This document shows, in pieces, positions 1-9,069 of a DNA stretch of 64,000 nucleotides. The position numbers were made by a program, and so were the translations under genes. Origin of the DNA: Curtobacterium caseinilyticum (GTDB lineage: Bacteria > Actinomycetota > Actinomycetes > Actinomycetales > Microbacteriaceae); NCBI RefSeq assembly GCF_030363035.1, contig NZ_JAUCMN010000008.1:1-64000 (forward strand), given 5' to 3'. The notes beneath the pieces are model-generated. The model did not search any database, was not told where the DNA came from, and worked only from the letters and a program-made list of their open reading frames with translations. The number at the start of each line of letters is the position of its first letter. Position 1 is the first letter of the stretch.

Positions 1-88
1 GTTGGACCGTTGGACCGTTGGACCGTTGGACCGTTGGACCGTTGGACCGTTGGACCGTTGGACCGTTGGACCGTTGGACCGTTGGGCC
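1..88. repeat. 8-bp tandem repeat, 11 units
   Basis: Ten perfect copies of GTTGGACC (1-80) and one variant GTTGGGCC (81-88). The array starts at the window edge, so its true length is unknown. It is open in three frames, which creates long spurious ORFs, but nothing suggests it is translated. Confidence 0.95.
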
Positions 89-365
89 GCGGCTGGCGAG
101 CCGCAAGGGCACGCGAGCGGGCCCTTGCTGCAAGCCGACGGACGTGCGTGTGCCGCCTCCGCCCGTTCGCGAACGTCGAACGCCGATCGTGCTCGGGTCC
201 AGGGTCGGTCGGGGCGCTGGTCCCCGGTCAGGAGGCGCCGTCGCCGGGGGCCGGAGCACGACCGGGGTGCGCCACACCTCCGGTCCGTGCGCCTGCGTCC
301 GCACGGGAGCCCGGTCGCTCCGTGCAGCGCCTCGGCCCCCGACGGCGGTACAATCGACGCCGCCC
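89..365. other. intergenic, no gene seen
   Basis: About 280 nt between the tandem repeat and tRNA-Arg. Open frames here are continuations of the repeat ORFs with no start, ribosome-binding site or recognisable protein. It probably carries the tRNA promoter, but no convincing -35/-10 pair was found. Confidence 0.5.
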
Positions 366-438
366 GCCTCCGTAGCTCAGTGGATAGAGCAGGTGGTTTC
401 TACCCTCCGTGTCGCGGGTTCGATTCCTGCCGGGGGCA
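366..438 (+). tRNA. tRNA-Arg (anticodon TCT)
   Basis: Cloverleaf: acceptor GCCTCCG pairs with CGGGGGC (one G-T), the D stem is GCTC/GAGC, the anticodon loop TTTCTAC gives TCT, and the T arm contains GGTTCGATTCC. The discriminator is A at 438 and CCA is not encoded. The anticodon stem GGTGG/CCTCC contains a central T-T mismatch. Confidence 0.9.
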
Positions 439-444
439 CGAACA

Positions 445-481
445 CGAGAGGCCGCCATCCCGATCGGATGGCGGCCTCTCG
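445..481 (+). terminator. hairpin after tRNA-Arg
   Basis: A perfect 16-bp stem (445-460 with 466-481) around a 5-nt loop, without a strong T tract, as is common in actinobacteria. It lies between tRNA-Arg and the convergent gene ending at 501 and could serve both. Confidence 0.75.
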
Positions 482-500
482 CCGTGGGAGCGGATGCTGC

Positions 501-1730
501 TCAGTCGTCGTCAGCAGCGCGTCGACGGAGCTCGCTCGCACTGATCGGCTGCGTGTACGGCGACACCTCCCGGTCGTCTCGGACGTCCCGGTCGTCCGGG
601 TCGGCACCGCGGGACGCGGACCCGTCCGGAGCACCGGCGCGGTCGAGCCCGGACGCGGATGCCGAGGCACGGTTCACGTGGGCGTCGGCCGAGGTCGGGC
701 TGGCCACGCGCGGTGCCGAGCCCGGACGCGGTGCAGACCCCTCCTGGTCCGTCACGTCGACGGCGGACGCGTCGGAGGTGTCGGCGTCCGAGCTGCCCAC
801 GTCGTTCCGTGTCGTCGTCCCAGCGCCGCCGGGGCGGGCCGACGCGATCGGGGACCCCAGCGGTGGCCGCACGGGCGACCCGTCGAGCTGCACGGTCTCA
901 CCCGCACCGTACGGTCGCGTGCGATTGTCGGTCGCCGGGCGGACGTCGTTGATCGGCGTGGTCGCGTCCAGGTCACGGCTGGGAGCCGACGAGGGCGACG
1001 ACGTGCGCGGCCCATTCGCGGCGGCCGTACGCGCTGCGGCGCCGGTCGGCTGGGACGGCGCGGGACGCAGCGACGTGGTCGTCGGCGTGGGGCGCACGGA
1101 GCCGGGGTCGGTGCCGGTGCCGGTGCCGGGTCCGGTCGTGGTGGCGGTGTCGGTCGTGGTGCCTGTGCCGCGCTGCGCCTGCCGCCCCGCGTTCCAGTCC
1201 TGCTGACGTGCGATCAGTTCGGCGTCGGGGTCCGGGGAGTCGAACTTCCAGCGTTCCAGGTCCGACCTGAACAGCTTGCGCGCACGGTTCGGACGGGCCT
1301 GCCACTCGAGCAGGCGGTCCCGGAACTCGCCGAGCGACTGCTCGGCCTGCGAGGTGAAGGTCGACGAGTTCCGCTTGATGTCCGCGATCTCGTGCTGCGC
1401 CCAGTCCGCGGCGAGTGATGCCCCGCTGACCGGGAGCAGACGGAGCTGGATGTCGGCGTCCTCCGCGAGGTGGTCGGCGTACGCACGTTCCTCGTGCCCG
1501 AGCGCTCCCCAGCGCGTCGCCTTGCGGGCCGCGGACAGCACACCGGCGACCGCCGCGTTCCGGCTCTCGCGATCGTGCAGTGCGACGACGCGCTTCGCAG
1601 CCGCGCGACCGATCACCGCCGCGATCACCCCGGCGACGACGATCGCGACGAAGGGGATGATCGCTCCGGACAGCACCCGCCATCCCTCGTCGGACGCGGT
1701 CCAGTCGGTCAGGTCGTTCCACCAGTCCAT
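501..1730 (-). CDS. membrane-anchored protein of unknown function
   Basis: 409 aa. One hydrophobic segment near the N-terminus (about residues 19-42, SGAIIPFVAIVVAGVIAAV), then a charged, helical, probably cytoplasmic region to about residue 190. The second half is Thr/Pro/Asp/Gly-rich low-complexity sequence without recognisable domains. The ATG start is supported by a TAGGGT box six nt upstream, with no Shine-Dalgarno. I do not recognise a family; the helical part and single anchor would suit a scaffold or envelope-associated protein, but that is inference. It converges on tRNA-Arg. Confidence 0.75.
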   Translation of the reverse strand: MDWWNDLTDWTASDEGWRVLSGAIIPFVAIVVAGVIAAVIGRAAAKRVVALHDRESRNAAVAGVLSAARKATRWGALGHEERAYADHLAEDADIQLRLLPVSGASLAADWAQHEIADIKRNSSTFTSQAEQSLGEFRDRLLEWQARPNRARKLFRSDLERWKFDSPDPDAELIARQQDWNAGRQAQRGTGTTTDTATTTGPGTGTGTDPGSVRPTPTTTSLRPAPSQPTGAAARTAAANGPRTSSPSSAPSRDLDATTPINDVRPATDNRTRPYGAGETVQLDGSPVRPPLGSPIASARPGGAGTTTRNDVGSSDADTSDASAVDVTDQEGSAPRPGSAPRVASPTSADAHVNRASASASGLDRAGAPDGSASRGADPDDRDVRDDREVSPYTQPISASELRRRAADDD

Positions 1731-1736
1731 GGGCGA

Positions 1737-1742
1737 ACCCTA
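1737..1742 (-). promoter_or_regulatory. -10 box TAGGGT, leaderless start
   Basis: Reads TAGGGT on the minus strand and ends six nt before the ATG at 1730, placing the transcription start at or next to the A of the start codon. No ribosome-binding site is present. Confidence 0.6.
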
Positions 1743-1747
1743 CGCAG

Positions 1748-1843
1748 CCACGAGCGCCGATCCGCGGAGGCGGGGCGGCGTTCCGCGGACACGGTCCACG
1801 AGCGCCGATCCGCGGAGGCGGGGCGGCGTTCCGCGGACACGGT
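1748..1843. repeat. 48-bp tandem duplication, two copies
   Basis: 1748-1795 and 1796-1843 are identical or nearly so. Each unit carries two TCCGCGGA palindromes (1761, 1782, 1809, 1830; spacing 21, 27, 21). It sits just upstream of the promoter of the 501-1730 gene and downstream of the gene ending at 1871. Confidence 0.9.
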
Positions 1844-1870
1844 CACGAGCCGGTCGTGCAGACGCGGCGC

Positions 1871-2137
1871 TCAGCCCCATCGCAGGCAGTCGACGGCGTC
1901 GTCGGCGGACCAGACGTTCGGCAGCTCGACGAACCGACGCTCGGTGGCCACGTAGCGCCGCGCGCGGTACGCCGTCCCCCCGGCGACGTCCACCCGGTCG
2001 ACGTAGCCGACGATCTCCCCGTTCGCCCGCGTCACCCGGCTCAGGTCATCACGGACGTCGAGGACCCGGAGGTCACCACGACTGCGAGCGACCGGCGTGG
2101 TGCGGATGCGGAACGCGGGTTCGGTGCTGGTCTGCAC
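1871..2137 (-). CDS. small protein of unknown function
   Basis: 88 aa from a GTG start. The reading frame is open further upstream, but this start is preferred because AGGAGG lies seven nt before it on the minus strand. The sequence (MQTSTEPAFRIRTTPVA to ...DAVDCLRW) is basic to neutral, soluble and rich in beta-type residues, with a central VGYVDRVDVAGG stretch suggesting a compact beta domain. No family was recognised. Codon third positions are strongly GC-biased as in neighbouring genes, so it is probably real. Confidence 0.65.
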   Translation of the reverse strand: MQTSTEPAFRIRTTPVARSRGDLRVLDVRDDLSRVTRANGEIVGYVDRVDVAGGTAYRARRYVATERRFVELPNVWSADDAVDCLRWG

Positions 2138-2296
2138 GGGGTGCCTCCTGGTCGTCGGTGGTGTTCTCGTACCCCAGACGGTAGGCCGGACCACCGACAG
2201 CGGCAGGGCTGCTGTCCCGGGCTGGGGAACGGCCGTCGGCCCTCCCGGCTTGTGCAGGAGCGACACCTGTCACGGCTCCGGAGGAGCCCCGGGAGG

Positions 2297-2302
2297 TAGG
2301 TT
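2297..2302 (+). promoter_or_regulatory. -10 box TAGGTT, leaderless msrA
   Basis: TAGGTT ends six nt before the msrA ATG (2309). The GGGAGG just upstream is too far from the start to act as a ribosome-binding site, so a leaderless transcript is likely. Confidence 0.6.
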
Positions 2303-2308
2303 GACCGC

Positions 2309-2836
2309 ATGACGACGTTCGTGCTCGCAGGTGGGTGTTTCTGGTGTCTCGACGCCGTGTACCGCACGCTCGAGGGCGTGCAGGACGTGGTCTCCGGCTA
2401 CGTGGGCGGTGCCACTGAGAACCCGTCCTACGAGGCCGTCTGCACCGGCACCACCGGTCACGCCGAGGCGGTCGCGGTGACGTTCGACGAGTCCGTCATC
2501 CCCGCCGACGTCGTCCTCGACGTGTTCTTCACGCTGCACGACCCCCGTCAGCTCAACCGTCAGGGTGCAGACGTCGGCACGCAGTACCGCTCCGCGATGT
2601 TCCCGGCGGACGACGAGCAGCGGACGCTGTTCGAGCAGGCGATCCGGCGCGCCTCCGACATCTGGGACGGCGACGTCGTGACCACGATCGAGCCGTTGAG
2701 CACGTTCTTCCGTGCGGAGGAGTACCACCAGGACTTCTTCGCGAAGAACCCGGGGCAGGGGTACTGCATGGCGGTGGCACTGCCCAAGGTGAACAAGGTC
2801 CGCAAGGCTTACAGTCAGTACATCTCGGCGTCCTGA
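2309..2836 (+). CDS. msrA: peptide methionine-(S)-sulfoxide reductase MsrA
   Basis: 175 aa, full length for the family. Reduces the S-epimer of methionine sulfoxide in proteins and free methionine in the cytoplasm, repairing oxidative damage. The hallmark GCFWCLDAVYRTLEGV is at residues 9-24, with the catalytic Cys in GCFWC; VSGYVGG, the HAEAV region and DPRQLNRQGADVGTQYRS also match the family. No MsrB domain is fused. The gene stands alone; the downstream small gene is in the same direction 37 nt away. The leaderless-type start agrees with the ATG chosen. Confidence 0.97.
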   Translation: MTTFVLAGGCFWCLDAVYRTLEGVQDVVSGYVGGATENPSYEAVCTGTTGHAEAVAVTFDESVIPADVVLDVFFTLHDPRQLNRQGADVGTQYRSAMFPADDEQRTLFEQAIRRASDIWDGDVVTTIEPLSTFFRAEEYHQDFFAKNPGQGYCMAVALPKVNKVRKAYSQYISAS

Positions 2837-2873
2837 CAGGCGGGCGCCGGAGCCACGAGGAGGTGGTCGAACG

Positions 2874-3077
2874 ATGATGGACAACACCGGGACCTGGGTG
2901 GCCGTCGGTCCGGCTGGTGCGGTGGGGAGCATCCGCCGCGCGACGGACGGGTTCCACGTCGAGCTCTACGGTCGACGGGGCCGAGGGGGTACGTACCCCT
3001 CGCTCGAGTCGGCGAAGGGCGCGGTCCACGCGGCCCTCGGACCGCTCGCGGAGCGTCCCGAGTTCCGCGCACACTGA
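2874..3077 (+). CDS. small protein of unknown function
   Basis: 67 aa, beginning MMDNTGTWVAVGPAG and ending PEFRAH. GAGGAGG lies 10-16 nt upstream, so either of two consecutive ATG codons (2874 or 2877) may be used. It resembles small actinobacterial proteins in which a short beta-hairpin region (SIRRATDGFHVELYGRRG) is followed by a helix (SLESAKGAVHAALG). No function can be given. It could be co-transcribed with msrA. Confidence 0.6.
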   Translation: MMDNTGTWVAVGPAGAVGSIRRATDGFHVELYGRRGRGGTYPSLESAKGAVHAALGPLAERPEFRAH

Positions 3078-3146
3078 CGGCGACCGGCCTGGAGGCACGG
3101 GGGACTCTTCCTCCACAGCCCACCTGATCGGGTCGTCCAGTCACAG

Positions 3147-3184
3147 GTCGAGCCCCGGCGCGCTGCCGCGCACCGGGGCTCGAC
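3147..3184 (+). terminator. hairpin just upstream of ssb
   Basis: A 12-bp stem (3147-3158 with 3173-3184) around a GC-rich 14-nt loop, ending 12 nt before the ssb ATG. It may terminate the msrA-side transcript or form a 5'-leader structure on ssb mRNA; the sequence does not decide between these. Confidence 0.5.
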
Positions 3185-3196
3185 GACGATCGAGAC

Positions 3197-3898
3197 ATGA
3201 ACGACACCATCACCGTCTGCGGCATCGTCGCGACCGAGCCCCGCCACCTCGTCACCGACACCGGCATCGCCATCTCGAGCCTGCGCCTGGCCTCCCCGTC
3301 CCGCCGATGGGACCGCGGCACGTCGGCGTGGACCAACGGAACCACCAACTGGTACACCGTGACGGCCTTCCGATCCCTCGCCGCCAACGTGCACAAGTCA
3401 CTGAAGAAGGGCGACCGCGTCGTCGTCACGGGTCGGGTGCGCATCCGCACCTGGGAGCGCGACGGTCGCGGGGGCACGTCGGTCGAGATCGACGCCGAGG
3501 GCATCGGTCACGATCTCGCCTGGGGCATCAGCAACTGGATCCGTGTGCCGCGGCACAGCAGCGAGTCGACGGCGGTGCCGGGCGATGCGCCCTCGGTCGA
3601 CCCGCAGACCGGCGAGGTGCACAGCACGGCCGGTCCCGGCCAGGGGACGGGCCGTCCTGATCACGGCCCGGGCGGACCCGACCACGGCGCGGGAAGGGCG
3701 ACGCCGGGCGCGACGGGTCCGGTGCAGGACCCCGAGAGCATCGAGGCGGTCACGGGCACGGTCGTGGCCGATGGGGTCGGCGTGGACGGCGAGGACCTGC
3801 CCGACCCGGCAGAGGCGGCGCGTCAGACGGCCGCGGTCCTCGGCGGCGACTTCGGGCCCGCGTCCGAGCAGGACGACCCGGAGCGAGCCGTTGCGTGA
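3197..3898 (+). CDS. ssb: single-stranded DNA-binding protein, SSB paralogue
   Basis: 233 aa. Binds single-stranded DNA during replication, repair or recombination. The OB-fold occupies about residues 1-115 (TITVCGIVATEPRH, NWYTVTAFRSLAANVHKSLKKGDRVVVTGRVRIRTW). The rest is an unusually long Gly/Pro/Asp-rich tail. The C-terminus ends DDPERAVA and lacks the conserved acidic DDDIPF-type tip through which housekeeping SSB recruits partner proteins. This points to a second, specialised SSB rather than the replicative one next to rpsF/rpsR. The ribosome-binding site is weak. Confidence 0.88.
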   Translation: MNDTITVCGIVATEPRHLVTDTGIAISSLRLASPSRRWDRGTSAWTNGTTNWYTVTAFRSLAANVHKSLKKGDRVVVTGRVRIRTWERDGRGGTSVEIDAEGIGHDLAWGISNWIRVPRHSSESTAVPGDAPSVDPQTGEVHSTAGPGQGTGRPDHGPGGPDHGAGRATPGATGPVQDPESIEAVTGTVVADGVGVDGEDLPDPAEAARQTAAVLGGDFGPASEQDDPERAVA

Positions 3899-3920
3899 TG
3901 CTGCGTCAGGCCGCTCAGCA

Positions 3921-3956
3921 CCGGCAGGACCGGCAGGACCGGCAGGACAGGCAGGA
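3921..3956. repeat. 9-bp tandem repeat, four units
   Basis: Three copies of CCGGCAGGA and one variant, CAGGCAGGA, directly after the ssb stop codon and before a hairpin. Confidence 0.85.
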
Positions 3957-3992
3957 CCGGCACGTGCGACGCCGGGACGTCACACGTGCCGG
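3957..3992. terminator. bidirectional hairpin between convergent genes
   Basis: CCGGCACGTG (3957-3966) pairs with CACGTGCCGG (3983-3992), with additional inner GACG/CGTC pairing. It lies between ssb and the convergent secreted-protein gene. Confidence 0.6.
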
Positions 3993-4043
3993 GGAGGGCG
4001 CTGGCTCGCTCACCGGTGCCCGGCGCTCAGCAGCGTCGCACGC

Positions 4044-4763
4044 TCACCAGCGCTGGGTGATCATGGCGATGCCGGCGACCTCGGTCGTGTCCCAGTTCCC
4101 GCCCTTCGGCAGGCCGCTCACCCGGCCGTCGACCCAGAAGCTGGCGCCCTGGTCCTTGGCGGAGTTCGTCTGACGTGCCTTGAGCCCGTGGAACGAGAAC
4201 TTCGTGTTCCAGGTGCCCTGCAGCCCGGTCACACCCGGACGGTTCCGGGTGATGATCTTCACGTTCTGCATGGACGAGTGCACGACGTCGCCGTTCAGGC
4301 GTGCGTTGCCCTCGACGTTGAAGAAGAGCCGGCCCTTGAGCGTCAACGGCACGGCGGCGACGGTGTGCCCGTTCGCCAGGAAGGTCCCGACGTTGTTCGG
4401 GTACCAGCGCAGCATCACGGGCGTCAGGCCGTGCGTGGCGGGCCCGAGGTAGCCGTACGTGAACTTGCCGTTCTGCACGCGCTCCCAGATGAAGCGGGGC
4501 TGCCCCTTGCTGACGGTCGAGCCCTTGTCGGACTGGATGCCGACCGAGAAGGCGTTGTTGTACGCGTCGTGCACGTTGATGTACGACGAGTACCCGGTCC
4601 CGGTACCGGTCTGCGAGATGTTCGCCGTGTACTCGACGAGCGGGGTGCCGTGCGGTGCGACGGTCGCCGCGGAGGCAGTCCCGCCCGGCACGACGAACCC
4701 GAGGGTGAGTGCGATCGCACCGACGAACGGCAGCACGATCCTGCGGAGGCGCTTGGTGGTCAT
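4044..4763 (-). CDS. secreted protein of unknown function
   Basis: 239 aa. A Sec signal peptide (MTTKRLRRIVLPFVGAIALT, continuing to a TASA-A site near residue 33) precedes a beta-rich mature domain with motifs such as GYSSYINVHDAYNNAF, FIWERVQNGKFTYGY and MLRWYPNN. No lipobox or cell-wall anchor is present, so release to the medium is likely. ATG at 4763 is chosen because AAGGGA precedes it and the signal peptide begins there; a longer open frame upstream runs through tandem repeats. The repeated aromatic and Asn residues would suit a glycan-binding beta-sandwich, but I recognise no family. Confidence 0.75.
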   Translation of the reverse strand: MTTKRLRRIVLPFVGAIALTLGFVVPGGTASAATVAPHGTPLVEYTANISQTGTGTGYSSYINVHDAYNNAFSVGIQSDKGSTVSKGQPRFIWERVQNGKFTYGYLGPATHGLTPVMLRWYPNNVGTFLANGHTVAAVPLTLKGRLFFNVEGNARLNGDVVHSSMQNVKIITRNRPGVTGLQGTWNTKFSFHGLKARQTNSAKDQGASFWVDGRVSGLPKGGNWDTTEVAGIAMITQRW

Positions 4764-4925
4764 CGTCCCTTGTTCCTGATCCCTGTCGGCTGCGTCGGGT
4801 TCCGCAGCGTGTCCCTGCCGCTGCGTCGGGTCCCGCAGCCGCCTCCCTGCGAGGCGATGGGTACCGTACGTCGTCCGCGCCTCGTGCAACAGCCCCCGTG
4901 CGGGATCCGCTCCGAGGACGCTCGG

Positions 4926-4987
4926 CGAGCACGGGCAGTGGCCGAGCACGGGGCAGTCACCGAGCACGGGCAGTGACCGAGCACGGG
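4926..4987. repeat. 17-bp tandem repeat, about 3.5 units
   Basis: Units beginning CGAGCACGGG at 4926, 4943, 4961 and 4978 (17-18 bp period, last unit partial). The array lies just upstream of the ettA promoter. Confidence 0.85.
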
Positions 4988-5023
4988 TGCGGCGGCGCAG
5001 TGTCGGGAACGGCGCCGTGTCAG

Positions 5024-5029
5024 TAGACT
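5024..5029 (+). promoter_or_regulatory. -10 box TAGACT of ettA
   Basis: TAGACT ends nine nt before the ettA ATG at 5039, giving a predicted leader of at most about three nt. No Shine-Dalgarno is present. The -35 at the usual distance (TGTCGG, 5001-5006) is weak. Confidence 0.55.
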
Positions 5030-5038
5030 TGGCGCGAT

Positions 5039-6724
<1,686 letters not shown>

Positions 6725-6727
6725 CCC

Positions 6728-7210
6728 GTGGCGAGGCTCCACGCTCCGATCCGCCTCCGGTGGAGCGACATCGACGCGTACGGCCACGTCAACAACTCCG
6801 CGATGCTGCGTCTCCTCGAGGAGGCGCGCATCGCGGGGTTCTGGGGGCACGACCCGTCCGACGTCGACGCCGACGGCGACCTGCCGGACCCGATCATCGA
6901 CGGTCGGCCCGGTTCGGGCACCATGACGGTGATCGCGGCGCAGCGGCTCGAGTACCTCGCGTCGATCCCGTACCTGCGGCGGCCGCTCGACGTGCAGCTG
7001 TGGATCGGCCGCATCGGGGGTGCGAGCATCGACGTGTCGTACGAGGTGTGGTCGCCCGTCGGCGTCGAACCCGCCGTGCTGTACACCCGCGCGACCACCG
7101 CGCTGGTGATGGTCGACGCCGCGACGAACCGCCCGCGGCGCCTGACCGAGGCCGAGCGGGCGGCGTGCGCGCCGTACATCGAGGAACCGGTCGCGTTCTC
7201 ACGCCCGTAG
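6728..7210 (+). CDS. acyl-CoA thioesterase, hotdog fold (FcbC/YbgC type)
   Basis: 160 aa. Predicted to hydrolyse acyl-CoA thioesters in the cytoplasm. The N-terminus IRLRWSDIDAYGHVNNSAML is the 4-hydroxybenzoyl-CoA thioesterase signature, with the catalytic Asp in the DxxxHVNN context; the later VSYEVWSP and TTALVMVDAAT strands complete one hotdog domain. The GTG start lies three nt after the ettA stop, so translation is probably coupled to ettA. The natural acyl substrate cannot be told from sequence. Confidence 0.9.
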   Translation: MARLHAPIRLRWSDIDAYGHVNNSAMLRLLEEARIAGFWGHDPSDVDADGDLPDPIIDGRPGSGTMTVIAAQRLEYLASIPYLRRPLDVQLWIGRIGGASIDVSYEVWSPVGVEPAVLYTRATTALVMVDAATNRPRRLTEAERAACAPYIEEPVAFSRP

Positions 7211-7300
7211 CCGATCGGACGTCGTGAACGCCGCGGGCGCCGTACGCAACCGCGGCCGCAAGCTCGTGCCGACGCTCGCGCGCCCGCACGTTCGTACCTG

Positions 7301-7332
7301 GATCCGTAGGTCCGTAGGTCCGTAGGTCCGTA
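7301..7332. repeat. 8-bp tandem repeat, four units
   Basis: GATCCGTA followed by three copies of GGTCCGTA. The reverse complement, TACGGACC, shares the GGACC core and 8-bp period of the array at positions 1-88. Confidence 0.9.
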
Positions 7333-7355
7333 CGCCCGGAAGGAGCGCGCCCCGC

Positions 7356-8213
7356 TCAGCGCGGCACGCGCATCATGCCCTCCTGCGCCACGGACGCCAG
7401 CAACCGCCCGTCGCGCGCGAACATCCGTCCGAACGCCAGGCCCCGCCCGCCCTGCGCGCTCGGCGATTCCTGCACGTACAGCACCCAGTCGTCCGCTCGG
7501 CCGTCGCGGTGCCACCACATCGCGTGGTCGAGGCTCGCCAACTTCACCCCGGGCGTGCCCCACGCGACCCCGTGCCCACGCATGATCGGCTCGAGGATCG
7601 ACATGTCGCTCGCGTACCCGAGCACCGCGCGGTGGAGTGCCGGGTCCTCGGGCAGGTCGCCCTCCACGCGGAACCACACCGCCTGGTGCGGCACCCGGTC
7701 GCCCTGCACGTCGACGAACACCGGACCCTCGACGTGTCGCAGGTCGAGGGACCGCTCCGCCCAGGCCCGCGCGGTCGGGTGGTCGATCGCCGACAGGACC
7801 GACGCCGCGGACGGCAGCGTCTCCGGCTCCGGGACGTCGACGGGGAAGGGGTCCTGGTGCTCCACGCCCTCGTCCGGCCGCTGGAAGGACGCGATCATCG
7901 AGAAGATCGGGATGCCGCGCTGGTACGCCTGCACGCGCCGCGTGGCGAAGGACCGACCGTCGTGGATGCGCTCGACGGCGAAGGTGATGGGCACGTCGAT
8001 GTCGCCCGGGCGGAGGAAGTAGCCGTGCATCGAGTGGATGTCGCGGTCCTCGATGGTGTGCTGTGCGGCGACGACGCACTGCGCGAGCACCTGTCCACCG
8101 AAGACCCGTCCGCCCGGCGACCAGTGGCTCGCCCCCGTCAGGATGGTCTCGCCCGTGCTCGCGCCGGTGTCCTGCAGGCGGAGGGTGCTGAGGAAGTCGG
8201 GTTCGCCGTTCAC
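7356..8213 (-). CDS. tesB: acyl-CoA thioesterase II (TesB-like)
   Basis: 285 aa, typical for TesB, a double-hotdog thioesterase hydrolysing medium- and long-chain acyl-CoAs. The N-terminal hotdog carries FGGQVLAQCVVAA and SMHGYFLRPGD; the C-terminal hotdog carries LASLDHAMWWHRDGRADDWVLY, with the catalytic Asp expected in LDHAMW, and RGLAFGRMFARDGRLLASVAQEG ends the protein. The GTG start is supported by a TAGACT box six nt upstream. It diverges from the gene at 8257, so both share a short promoter region. Confidence 0.93.
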   Translation of the reverse strand: MNGEPDFLSTLRLQDTGASTGETILTGASHWSPGGRVFGGQVLAQCVVAAQHTIEDRDIHSMHGYFLRPGDIDVPITFAVERIHDGRSFATRRVQAYQRGIPIFSMIASFQRPDEGVEHQDPFPVDVPEPETLPSAASVLSAIDHPTARAWAERSLDLRHVEGPVFVDVQGDRVPHQAVWFRVEGDLPEDPALHRAVLGYASDMSILEPIMRGHGVAWGTPGVKLASLDHAMWWHRDGRADDWVLYVQESPSAQGGRGLAFGRMFARDGRLLASVAQEGMMRVPR

Positions 8214-8219
8214 ACCCGC

Positions 8220-8225
8220 AGTCTA
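8220..8225 (-). promoter_or_regulatory. -10 box TAGACT, leaderless tesB
   Basis: Minus-strand TAGACT ends six nt before the tesB GTG (8213). No Shine-Dalgarno is visible. Confidence 0.6.
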
Positions 8226-8240
8226 CGAACCCGCCGCCGG

Positions 8241-8246
8241 TAGGAT
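8241..8246 (+). promoter_or_regulatory. -10 box TAGGAT for the 8257 gene
   Basis: TAGGAT ends ten nt before the ATG at 8257, predicting a leader of a few nt. It lies 15 nt from the divergent tesB -10 box, so the two promoters are nearly back to back. Confidence 0.5.
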
Positions 8247-8256
8247 CGATGACGAC

Positions 8257-8958
8257 ATGGGCACCTCGTTCACGCTTCCCGACGCCGCTTCGCTCGGCGA
8301 CCTCCGCACCTACCTCGGACGCGCTGCCCGCATCGAGGACGGGTCCGTCCGACTGATCGCCGACAACGGTGTCCTCGCGGTGTACACGGCGATCCTGTAC
8401 CCGCTCGGTCTCCTCGACGAGCTCCCCACGGTGCTCGGCCTGCGCACGTTCTCGCTCACCGAGCCGGTGACGATCGACGCCGTCGTGCCGCTCGCCTCGC
8501 TGCAGGAGCGGCTGCGGGTCCTGGCCGAGGAGCACGACGCCGCCGGAGCCGACGGAGCGGACCCGACCCGCGCGACCCCGGTCGAGGTCGAGCTGCCGCA
8601 CGAGGTCCACACCGTCACCTGGGCCGCCATCTCCCCGCCGCGCGGTGGCTGGGTGCCGCTGCCGGACGTCTCGCCGGAGCTCCTCCGGCGTGCTGCCCGC
8701 GACGGCATCGCCGAGGTCGCCGACGCCGTGCCGTCGAACGCGGGCGAGGCGATCGTCCGCCGCATCCGCGCCGAGGTCTGGGGCCGTCCGGTGCCGGGCA
8801 TCGAGCACGTGCCCGCCGCGGCCGGCTTCGCGGGGGAGAGCCTCGGGTTCCTCGGACACGACCCGGTGCGCCTGTTCGAGAGCGGACCGTGGAGCCGACT
8901 GACGTCGTCCCGTGGGCACGTCCTCGTCAAGCGCCGCACCTGGAGCCTCGACCACTAG
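8257..8958 (+). CDS. conserved protein of unknown function
   Basis: 233 aa, soluble, beginning MGTSFTLPDAASLGDLRTYL and ending LVKRRTWSLDH. No signal peptide, membrane segment or catalytic motif is recognised. Features include an N-terminal region predicting helix and strand (VRLIADNGVLAVYTAILYP), a central PRGGWVPL turn and a basic C-terminus. The start is fixed by the promoter spacing. Third-position GC is high throughout, and there is no overlap with other genes, so I regard it as real. Its divergent partner is tesB. Confidence 0.75.
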   Translation: MGTSFTLPDAASLGDLRTYLGRAARIEDGSVRLIADNGVLAVYTAILYPLGLLDELPTVLGLRTFSLTEPVTIDAVVPLASLQERLRVLAEEHDAAGADGADPTRATPVEVELPHEVHTVTWAAISPPRGGWVPLPDVSPELLRRAARDGIAEVADAVPSNAGEAIVRRIRAEVWGRPVPGIEHVPAAAGFAGESLGFLGHDPVRLFESGPWSRLTSSRGHVLVKRRTWSLDH

Positions 8959-8968
8959 GCACGAGCGC

Positions 8969-9032
8969 CGCCGGGCGCGAGTACCGCCGGGCACGAGTAC
9001 CGCCGGGCGCGAGTGCAGCCGGGCACGAGCGA
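8969..9032. repeat. 16-bp tandem repeat, four units
   Basis: Four units of the form CGCCGGGCRCGAGTAC at 8969, 8985, 9001 and 9017; the first two differ at one base and the last is the most diverged. They fill the gap between two co-directional genes. Confidence 0.85.
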
Positions 9033-9069
9033 TCACCCCGCACCCCGTCGCCCGTGGTTGAGTGGCGCC

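Noticed and set aside
18-1418. Long plus-strand ORF through the 8-bp repeat, 466 codons
   Set aside because: It runs through the repeat, the tRNA-Arg gene and antisense to the 501-1730 gene; it has an Arg/Gly-biased shadow composition and no start signal.
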